A stretch of DNA of 28,561 nucleotides from an uncultured Clostridia bacterium (GTDB lineage Bacteria; Bacillota; Clostridia; TANB77; RGIG9151), in contig CAKSUD010000017.1 in NCBI GenBank assembly GCA_934500865.1, forward strand, positions 1 through 28,561, given 5' to 3'. Below are positions 23,209-28,561 of the stretch, one piece after another. Numbering within the stretch: the first letter of the stretch is position 1; each line of letters opens with the position of its first letter. Made by a program: the position numbers and the translations under genes. The notes under the pieces were generated by a model. The model was not told the origin of the DNA and made no database searches. It saw only the letters and a list, made by a program, of their open reading frames with translations.

Positions 23209-24300
23209 ATGAAGAAGGTATTATTAGCAGGATATTATGGTCAAAATAATGTCGGAGACGAAGCAATTGCAGAAGCACTTACAAAGGAGTTAAAAAGAAG
23301 AGGATACGAAGTTATAATGTTATCTGGGGATAGAGTTACTTCGGCACAACTTTACGGAGTGGAGGCATATAATAGGCAAAGATTGCAGGATATGAAACTT
23401 GCTATTAAAAATTCGGATTTCGTAATTTTAGGTGGTGGAAGCCTTATCCAAGATGTTACAAGTACATATAGCTTAATGTACTATGTAGGATTTATTAACT
23501 TATGTAGAATGATGAGAAAGAAAATATATATCGCTTATCAAGGAATTGGACCTATTAATAAGAAACAAAATGAGTTTTTAACTAAATTTACGCTAAATAG
23601 AAGTAAGAAGCTTTGGATTAGAGATGAAATGTCTATTAATACATTAAGAGAAATTGGCGTTGTTAAGCCTAATATCATACTTTCTTCTGATGCTGTGTTT
23701 ATGTTAAAGCCGCCTAGCAGAGAGAGAGTAAATGTATTACTTGCTAAAGCCGGAATAAGAAATGATGATGGAAGACCTCTTATCGGAATTGCTCCTAGAC
23801 GTTGGGGATCAGAAGATAAAGCAGGAGTTTTTGCTAAGATTGCTGATGAATGTATAAATAGATTTAATGCAAAGGTGGTTTTTTATGCATTCCATAAAGA
23901 TACTGATGTAAAGTATATTAATGAGATTTGTTCAAGAATGACTAATCGTGCATATATAGTTGCAGATAGTTATTTACCGTCCGAAGTTATGGGGATGATG
24001 GGAGAAATGACGTTAAATATTGGTGTTAGACTTCACTCACTTATATTCTCTGCAAAAATGGGTGTGCCATTACTTGGTATATCGTATGACCCTAAAATTG
24101 ATGGCTTCTTGGATATGCTAGGTATGTCACCTGTATGTGATTATAGCGAATTATCTAAAGAACAGGTTATGCCTGCTGTTAGTTGGATTATGAAGAATCC
24201 TTTCCCTGTGGAAAATATGTTAGAGACTATAAATGGGTTTGAAAAGCTTACTATTAGGAGCTTGGATGAAATTTTACTAGATAGCGAGATGGAATCGTAG
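23209..24300 (+). CDS. csaB: Polysaccharide pyruvyl transferase CsaB
   Basis: A 363-aa cytoplasmic enzyme that moves pyruvate from phosphoenolpyruvate onto a wall polysaccharide. The resulting pyruvylated polymer anchors SLH-domain proteins and S-layers in Firmicutes. The N-terminus LLAGYYGQNNVGDEAIAEAL is the family signature. Further typical segments are FVILGGGSLIQD, IGIAPRRWGSE and the LNIGVRLHSLIFSAKMG motif near residues 267-285. Length is as usual (about 360 aa). AGGAGG lies in the end of the upstream gene, 12 bases before the ATG. It is co-transcribed with the DUF5693 and TagA-like genes, the expected partners in making the same polymer. Confidence 0.95.
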   Translation: MKKVLLAGYYGQNNVGDEAIAEALTKELKRRGYEVIMLSGDRVTSAQLYGVEAYNRQRLQDMKLAIKNSDFVILGGGSLIQDVTSTYSLMYYVGFINLCRMMRKKIYIAYQGIGPINKKQNEFLTKFTLNRSKKLWIRDEMSINTLREIGVVKPNIILSSDAVFMLKPPSRERVNVLLAKAGIRNDDGRPLIGIAPRRWGSEDKAGVFAKIADECINRFNAKVVFYAFHKDTDVKYINEICSRMTNRAYIVADSYLPSEVMGMMGEMTLNIGVRLHSLIFSAKMGVPLLGISYDPKIDGFLDMLGMSPVCDYSELSKEQVMPAVSWIMKNPFPVENMLETINGFEKLTIRSLDEILLDSEMES

Positions 24301-24315
24301 AAAACGGAGGATTTT

Positions 24316-25035
24316 ATGAAAATTCTTGATGTGCGAATTGATGAAGTTACTATGAACGAGGCTGTAGAAAAGGTGAAAATCTTTTTAGATGAGGATAAGA
24401 TGCATCTTATTTGTACGCCTAATCCTGAAATGCTTATGACTGCTCAAAATGACGAGGAATTTAAGCGAATACTTAATTCTTCTGAGCTTAACATACCGGA
24501 TGGAACCGGAATTGTGTGGGCGGCTGAAAAGTTGGGAAATCCATTAAAGGAGCGAGTAGCCGGATTCGATTTTATACATAGGATTTTTGAGCTCGGGAAA
24601 GATAAAAATATATCTTTTTATTTCCTGGGTTCTAAGCCTGGTGTGGCGGAAACTGCTAGTAAAAAGATTGAGGAAAAGTATCCGGGAATAAAGGTTGTTG
24701 GGACTAATGACGGTTATTTTTCTGTGGAAGAAGAAAAAAGAGTTATTAAAGAGATTAACTCTAAAAAACCTGATGTTTTGCTAGTTGCAATGGGAGCACC
24801 AAAGCAGGAGAGATTTATAAATAAATATAAAGATAAGTTAAATTGTAAGATTGCGATCGGCGTTGGCGGATGTTTTGATGTTATTTCCGGTAATGTTAAA
24901 AGAGCACCAAAGCTTTTTATAAAGTTGAGACTTGAATGGCTATATAGAGGGCTTACTGATTTTAGAAGATTAAAGAGACTAGGAGCTATTCCAAGATTTA
25001 TGGTTGCGGTAAAGAGGGAGCGGAAAAGAAAGTGA
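24316..25035 (+). CDS. tagA: WecG/TagA/CpsF family glycosyltransferase
   Basis: A 239-aa GT26 enzyme. The family transfers N-acetylmannosamine, or a related sugar, to undecaprenyl-PP-GlcNAc, an early step in wall polymer synthesis. The conserved TPNPEML (34-40) and PDGTGIVWA (61-69) motifs are present; D62 is at the position of the proposed catalytic aspartate. Further conserved are FYFLGSKPG and MGAPKQE. The C-terminal basic helix (LEWLYRGLTDFRRLKRLG to the end) is the membrane-targeting appendage of TagA. GGAGG lies seven bases before the ATG. It follows csaB by 15 bases and overlaps the next gene by four. Confidence 0.93.
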   Translation: MKILDVRIDEVTMNEAVEKVKIFLDEDKMHLICTPNPEMLMTAQNDEEFKRILNSSELNIPDGTGIVWAAEKLGNPLKERVAGFDFIHRIFELGKDKNISFYFLGSKPGVAETASKKIEEKYPGIKVVGTNDGYFSVEEEKRVIKEINSKKPDVLLVAMGAPKQERFINKYKDKLNCKIAIGVGGCFDVISGNVKRAPKLFIKLRLEWLYRGLTDFRRLKRLGAIPRFMVAVKRERKRK

Positions 25036-25892
25036 AGTTAGATATAAGTAAAAAAAGATTAAAGAGAATTGCCGTAAATTTATTTTATGTAGTGGTTGGT
25101 GTTATATTGATTGCTTTGTCAATCAATATGTTTTTCTTAAAGGTAAAAATTACTCCCGGAGGAGTGAGCGGACTTGCCACAGTTATTTACTATTTAACCA
25201 ATATTTCCGTTGGTACTGTTGTATTTGCAATTAATATCCCGTTGTTTATTGCGGGTTTTTTTGCGTTTGGAAAAAGGTATAGTGCTAAAACGTTATTTGC
25301 TACATTATTACTATCAGTTGTTTTAGATACTACTACATTTTTACCGCAAGTAACAGACGATATGCTTTTGGCGTCTATTTTTGGTGGACTTCTTATGGGG
25401 GCAGGAATGGCTTTAGTTTTTAAAGGCGGGGCTACGACTGGTGGAACTGATGTTGCTGCTAAGTTAGTTATCAAATATTTTCCAAGGTTTAATATAGCTG
25501 AACAGCTTTTCTTTATTGACGGATTGGTTGTCATTACTGCTATGATTGCTTTTAGAAATTTTGATATTGGATTTTATTCTATTATTACTATTTGGATTTC
25601 AGCAAAGGTTATTGATTTACTATTTGAAGGTGTCGGATTTGCAAAAGCAATTTTTATTATTTCGGATAACGGAGATGAAATTGCGGATAGGATAATGGCA
25701 GAGGTAGGACGTGGAGTAACTGGAATTAATGGAGAAGGAATGTATTTTAAGACAAAGAAAAAAGTACTGCTTACCATTGTGGATAAAAGTCAAATTCCAT
25801 CAATTAAGTTTATAGTAAAAGATATAGATTCAAAAGCGTTTGTGTTTATAACCGATGTTAGAGAGACACTGGGCGAGGGATTTAACAGGTAA
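25032..25892 (+). CDS. YitT family membrane protein
   Basis: A 286-aa protein with five to six membrane segments (about 13-32, 45-75, 80-100, 105-130, 150-175 and 180-200) holding the family signature GGVSGLATVIY and FKGGATTGGTDVAAKL. A C-terminal cytoplasmic DUF2179 domain (about 205-286) follows. The family is probably a transporter of unknown substrate. The start is a GTG overlapping the tagA stop (GTGA), so it is translationally coupled to the cluster. A purine-rich GGGAG is 11 bases away, weaker than elsewhere. No clear terminator follows. Confidence 0.9.
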   Translation: MKLDISKKRLKRIAVNLFYVVVGVILIALSINMFFLKVKITPGGVSGLATVIYYLTNISVGTVVFAINIPLFIAGFFAFGKRYSAKTLFATLLLSVVLDTTTFLPQVTDDMLLASIFGGLLMGAGMALVFKGGATTGGTDVAAKLVIKYFPRFNIAEQLFFIDGLVVITAMIAFRNFDIGFYSIITIWISAKVIDLLFEGVGFAKAIFIISDNGDEIADRIMAEVGRGVTGINGEGMYFKTKKKVLLTIVDKSQIPSIKFIVKDIDSKAFVFITDVRETLGEGFNR

Positions 25893-26017
25893 AGAAATAT
25901 GAGGGCTATTGAACAGTTGATAGAAAATATAAGATGACAGAGATATGACAGAGTTGTGATAAAATTAGTATTGCGAAATAATTAAAGGCATTTTCTTACT
26001 TTAGGGGTGAAAAATAA

Positions 26018-27241
26018 ATGGAGCCATTGGCATATAGAATGTGTCCAAGAAATTTGGATGAATTTTATGGACAGGAACATATTTTAGGAGAGGACAAGTT
26101 ACTCAGCCGTGCTATAAAGGCTGATAGATTGTCTTCTATTATTCTTTGGGGACCGCCCGGATGCGGTAAAACTGCATTGGCTAAGGTCATTGCAACAATG
26201 ACAAAAACTAGTTTTAAAAAGCTCAATGCTGTTAATTCCGGGGTTGGAGATATAAAAAATATTGTGCAAGAAGCTAAAAATTTACTTATGAATCCTTCGG
26301 GAAAAGTGGTAATTTTTATTGATGAAATACATAGATTTAATAAATCACAACAGGACGCATTACTTCCGTATGTAGAAGATGGTACTGTTATTTTAATTGG
26401 TGCAACGACTGAAAATCCTTATTTTGAAGTAAATAAGGCTTTGATTTCGCGTTCTACAGTTTTTAAGCTTGAGCCATTAAGAAAAGAGGATGTAGAGAAG
26501 GCGTTAAATGCGGCGATAAAAGATAAAGAAAGAGGACTTGGAAATTATCTTGTGAAGTTTGAGGATGGAACGGTTTCATATATTGCTGAATTATCAAAGG
26601 GAGATGTGAGAAAAGCACTAAACATACTTGAAATGGCTGTTTTAACTACCGAGATGAATTCCGACGGGAAAATATATGTTACTAAGAAAATTGCAATGGA
26701 GTGTACACAACAAAGAGTAACTGAATTCGATAAAAACGGTGATTCACATTATGATAATATAAGTGCTTTTATTAAGTCGATGAGAGGTTCAAGCCCAGAC
26801 GGAGCATTATTTTACCTTGCTCGTGCTATTGCCGGTGGAGAAGACCCTATGTTTTTAGCAAGAAGGATAGTTATATGTGCCGCTGAAGATGTAGGAATGG
26901 CAGACCCTAATGCATTAGTAGTAGCGAATGCCGGAGCACAAGCGGTTTCGCTTGTCGGTATGCCGGAGGCAAGAATAATTTTGGCTGAGATGGCTGTATA
27001 TGTTGCGAAAGCACCTAAATCCAATGCGAGTTATCTGGGAATAAATCAGGCTTTATATGACGTTATGAACACAGATACTGGAACAATTCCTATGCATATA
27101 AGGAATGCACCCGTAGAAGAAATGAAAGAGTTTGGATATGGTGAGGGGTATAAATACGCTCATGATTACGAAGGCGGATATGTAGAACAGCAGTATTTAC
27201 CGGACAAGATTAAGGATAAAAAATATTACACAGAAAAATAG
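26018..27241 (+). CDS. rarA: RarA/MgsA-type AAA+ ATPase
   Basis: A 407-aa replication-associated recombination protein A (MgsA). This clamp-loader-like AAA+ ATPase acts at stalled replication forks. The N-terminal PLAYRMCPRNLDEFYGQEHI matches the family. Walker A is GPPGCGKT (45-52), Walker B is VIFIDEIHRF (98-107), sensor 1 is IGATTENP (127-134) and the arginine finger region is ISRSTVF (143-149). The C-terminal tetramerisation part is present (GEDPMFLARRIVICAAEDVG, then PEARIILAEMAVYVA). Length is near normal. A purine-rich site (GGGGTGA) precedes the ATG. It is probably a single-gene unit ending at the terminator near 27400. Confidence 0.95.
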   Translation: MEPLAYRMCPRNLDEFYGQEHILGEDKLLSRAIKADRLSSIILWGPPGCGKTALAKVIATMTKTSFKKLNAVNSGVGDIKNIVQEAKNLLMNPSGKVVIFIDEIHRFNKSQQDALLPYVEDGTVILIGATTENPYFEVNKALISRSTVFKLEPLRKEDVEKALNAAIKDKERGLGNYLVKFEDGTVSYIAELSKGDVRKALNILEMAVLTTEMNSDGKIYVTKKIAMECTQQRVTEFDKNGDSHYDNISAFIKSMRGSSPDGALFYLARAIAGGEDPMFLARRIVICAAEDVGMADPNALVVANAGAQAVSLVGMPEARIILAEMAVYVAKAPKSNASYLGINQALYDVMNTDTGTIPMHIRNAPVEEMKEFGYGEGYKYAHDYEGGYVEQQYLPDKIKDKKYYTEK

Positions 27242-27321
27242 TAAGAATTGTAACTATCAGTAGTGTTAAAAAGATGAAATACTAATTAACCGTCCATACC
27301 GTTACTGGTTTCCTCGAAAGA

Positions 27322-27350
27322 ATAATAGCATATATAGAACAAAAGTTCAA
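27322..27350 (-). promoter_or_regulatory. Orphan minus-strand promoter downstream of rarA
   Basis: On the minus strand TTGAAC (27350-27345), 17 bp and TATTAT (27327-27322) form a good sigma-A match in the 223-bp gap, pointing into the 3' end of rarA. The first transcribed bases would form a short hairpin (AACCGT...ACTGGTT on the plus strand near 27288-27310). No reading frame follows, so any product would be a small or antisense RNA. Confidence 0.35.
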
Positions 27351-27383
27351 TATAAATTTAACTAAAAGTGGAAAAATATTACA

Positions 27384-27416
27384 TAGAAAAAACCACTCAA
27401 ATGAGTGATTTTTTCT
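27384..27416. terminator. Bidirectional terminator between rarA and the RHH-like gene
   Basis: CACTCA and TGAGTG around an AA loop are flanked by six A residues on the left and six T residues on the right. It can end plus-strand rarA transcripts and minus-strand transcripts of the small gene at 27465. Confidence 0.85.
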
Positions 27417-27464
27417 TTCCCACTATATAAGTGCAATAACTATGTACAGTTCTACGAAATTAAA

Positions 27465-27674
27465 TTAATCTTTGGGTTTAAATTCTTCCGATAAGTGTTC
27501 TAATGCGAATTCACAAGCAGAGCATACGAAACCGTTAAAGCTATAATGTCTTTTATCACTTTGCTGGTTTGCATTTTCAACCACTTGATAAATTCTGTTG
27601 TTTAGGTCTTCTGAAAACCTTATAGATTTTGTAACATTGCTTGAATGAGATTTGGATATTTTAAATTTCATCAT
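27465..27674 (-). CDS. Small ribbon-helix-helix-like protein, 69 aa
   Basis: The core NVTKSIRFSEDLNNRIYQVV has the beta-strand plus helix pattern of ribbon-helix-helix (Arc/CopG-like) proteins, and FNGFVCSACEFALEHL forms the second helix. Such proteins dimerise to bind DNA or act as antitoxins. The start at 27674 follows GAGGTG by nine bases; a GTG four codons upstream lies inside that site. It is divergent from the Spo0E-like gene, with an inverted repeat between them that could be its operator (inference). No toxin gene is adjacent on the same strand. Confidence 0.75.
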   Translation of the reverse strand: MMKFKISKSHSSNVTKSIRFSEDLNNRIYQVVENANQQSDKRHYSFNGFVCSACEFALEHLSEEFKPKD

Positions 27675-27725
27675 TCGTATCATCACCTCATAAATATAAT
27701 ATGTTTTTATGATATATAATTATAT

Positions 27726-27767
27726 AACCGAAAAACGGTTGCATTTTATAAAAATATCTGGTAATAT
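27726..27767 (+). promoter_or_regulatory. Promoter of the Spo0E-like gene with overlapping inverted repeat
   Basis: TTGCAT (27739-27744), 17 bp, TAATAT (27762-27767). An inverted repeat AACCG-AAAAA-CGGTT (27726-27740) overlaps the -35 box and is a candidate operator, perhaps for the divergent ribbon-helix-helix protein. Confidence 0.5.
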
Positions 27768-27789
27768 GCAATTAATGGGGGTTATAGTT

Positions 27790-27918
27790 ATGCCGAAAAA
27801 TGAAAAAATTGAGACATTACGCGAGGAACTAAATCAGCTTATCATAAATAAAGCGAGTTATGAGGAAATTTTAAAAAAATCACAGGAACTTGATAAATTA
27901 TTAAATGATGAAATATAA
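27790..27918 (+). CDS. Spo0E-like aspartyl phosphatase, 42 aa
   Basis: A 42-aa protein of the Spo0E family: two short helices, KIETLREELNQLI and ILKKSQELDKLLND, with the signature SQELD (31-35). Spo0E proteins remove phosphate from the response regulator Spo0A and so hold back sporulation. The start at 27790 is chosen because GGGGG lies about eight bases upstream and the predicted transcription start is near 27774. In-frame ATGs further upstream are not needed for the fold. It has its own promoter and a strong terminator. It is consistent with a spore-forming host, as is spoVS. Confidence 0.85.
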   Translation: MPKNEKIETLREELNQLIINKASYEEILKKSQELDKLLNDEI

Positions 27919-27953
27919 AATCCGTATATCAAAACAGATATACGGATTTTTTT
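27917..27953. terminator. Terminator of the Spo0E-like gene
   Basis: A 14-bp perfect stem (27917-27930 and 27937-27950) with a six-base loop, followed by seven T residues in all. It starts within the stop codon. Confidence 0.92.
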
Positions 27954-27963
27954 GAATAATGTA

Positions 27964-27992
27964 TTGCAAAATATTTACATATAATGTAAAAT
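27964..27992 (+). promoter_or_regulatory. Promoter of the PBECR-like gene
   Basis: TTGCAA (27964-27969), 17 bp, TAAAAT (27987-27992), then AGGAG (28001-28005) and ATG at 28014. Confidence 0.7.
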
Positions 27993-28013
27993 AAGGATGC
28001 AGGAGAAAAATTT

Positions 28014-28385
28014 ATGAATAAAGAAATTGGAAAAATAACTAAAGATATTATAAGTTTGTTGAACTTACCCGAAAAAGGAGAAAAACCAATATTTATTGGT
28101 AATGGTAATATTGAACATATTAAAAATACTCACCCAAAAGATTTTGAAAAGTATGGTGATAATATTGAAAATATAATTGCGAATCCTACATATTTGGCGA
28201 GAAATGAGAAAAAGAATTCGATTGAATTTATAAAAGCGTATAAAGTTGATGAAGATTTTGTATTAGTGGCTGTAAGAGTAAGTAATAGGGGAGTACACTT
28301 TGTAAGAACAATGTATGTAATGGCGCGTGAAAAGGTTGAAAAATATTTTAAACATAATTATTTTATTAAATTTGAAAAAAAATAA
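28014..28385 (+). CDS. Stand-alone PBECR-type nuclease-like protein, 123 aa
   Basis: The sequence IFIGNGNIEHIKNTHPKDFE, then NIIANPTYLARNEKKNSIEFIKAY and VLVAVRVSNRGVHFVRTMYVM, matches the pattern of PBECR (phage barnase-EndoU-ColicinE5/D-RelE-like) domains. They carry a central His (H34, H40), acidic residues, and a late His and Arg (H95, R98). In phages and polymorphic toxins these domains are proposed RNases; catalysis has not been shown for most. Here the domain is alone, with no secretion signal and no obvious immunity gene. Promoter and ribosome binding site are good. It could be a toxin, a phage remnant or a housekeeping RNase. Confidence 0.75.
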   Translation: MNKEIGKITKDIISLLNLPEKGEKPIFIGNGNIEHIKNTHPKDFEKYGDNIENIIANPTYLARNEKKNSIEFIKAYKVDEDFVLVAVRVSNRGVHFVRTMYVMAREKVEKYFKHNYFIKFEKK

Positions 28386-28400
28386 AAAGTATGTTATTAT
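28372..28400 (+). promoter_or_regulatory. Promoter of the putative non-coding RNA
   Basis: TTGAAA (28372-28377), 17 bp, TATTAT (28395-28400), overlapping the end of the PBECR-like gene; the expected start is near 28407. Confidence 0.6.
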
Positions 28401-28406
28401 ATAAAT

Positions 28407-28540
28407 AGCATAAAATAGTAGGGGAAAGTTTTGAGGACGGAACTGGTAGCCGTAGCCCATCGTAAGATGTAGGAGATGTGGGAGTACCACCCCACCTACT
28501 TTCCTAACTAAAGGAGCACCCCAAAGGGTGCTTTTGCTAT
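28407..28540 (+). ncRNA. Putative structured small RNA, about 130 nt
   Basis: A transcript from the promoter just upstream would end at a terminator hairpin (AGCACCC/GGGTGCT with TTTTGCTATTTT, 28515-28540). It contains no reasonable reading frame. A closing stem pairs GGAAAGT (28423-28429) with ACTTTCC (28498-28504), and flanking bases extend it with bulges. Inside is a CATC-GTAA-GATG hairpin with a GNRA tetraloop, and CCCA/TGGG can pair around it. Six GGA motifs are spread over about 100 nt. I do not recognise 6S RNA, SRP RNA, tmRNA, RNase P RNA or a known riboswitch. It may instead be the leader of a gene beyond the window. Confidence 0.45.
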
Positions 28541-28561
28541 TTTTGTGGAAGTTTATTATCC

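Noticed and set aside
28263..28490. 75-aa minus-strand open frame over the right edge
   Set aside because: It is antisense to the PBECR-like gene and the putative RNA, is rich in Phe/Tyr/Ile as expected of a shadow frame, and has no ribosome binding site.

Overview
The window is low-GC, AT-rich DNA with strong AGGAGG ribosome binding sites. It carries spoVS, a Spo0E-like gene, ymdB, several flagellins and a CsaB wall-polymer cluster. This points to a motile, spore-forming Firmicute of the class Clostridia; I cannot name the genus. I see no integrase, transposase, relaxase, CRISPR array, tRNA or rRNA.

Layout. (1) 1-3482, plus strand: three tandem flagellin genes, the first cut by the window edge. 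The leaders of the second and third hold CsrA-type GGA hairpins in front of the ribosome binding site, and the third has a sigma-28-like promoter followed at once by a perfect 16-bp hairpin. (2) 3595-5545, minus strand: spoVS, ymdB and an ATP-grasp enzyme gene; ymdB-spoVS is the same order as in Bacillus. (3) 5674-6990, plus strand: a two-gene operon (42 aa, and a 394-aa charged coiled-coil protein) driven by a promoter divergent from the ATP-grasp gene. It ends at a bidirectional terminator shared with the next block. (4) 7023-20699, minus strand: the centrepiece, an 11-gene operon for a type IV secretion system (T4SS)-like envelope machine. In transcription order it has three VirB2-like pilins, a PrgI/VirB3-like protein, a membrane-anchored TraC/VirB4-N-terminal-like protein, a VirB4 ATPase and a very large VirB6/TrbL-like protein (1220 aa). 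Then come a 974-aa protein with acidic repeats and a C-terminal M23 peptidase, and three small membrane-anchored proteins, the last possibly VirB8-like. It has a strong sigma-A-like promoter and a highly structured leader of about 220 nt. (5) 21110-25892, plus strand: a wall-polymer cluster (DUF5693 protein, CsaB pyruvyl transferase, WecG/TagA glycosyltransferase) plus a YitT-type transporter. (6) 26018-27241: rarA. (7) 27465-28561: a small ribbon-helix-helix-like protein, a 42-aa Spo0E-like phosphatase, a stand-alone PBECR-type nuclease-like protein, and a probable structured non-coding RNA at the right edge.

How the parts fit: the T4SS-like operon has the channel, pilin, ATPase and wall-hydrolase parts of a Gram-positive conjugation machine, but no relaxase, coupling protein or mobile-element gene is in view. 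It sits between ordinary chromosomal genes for motility, sporulation and wall polymers. My best reading (inference) is a resident, domesticated T4SS-like apparatus used for protein export, a surface appendage or DNA uptake. It is the best candidate here for an undescribed system.
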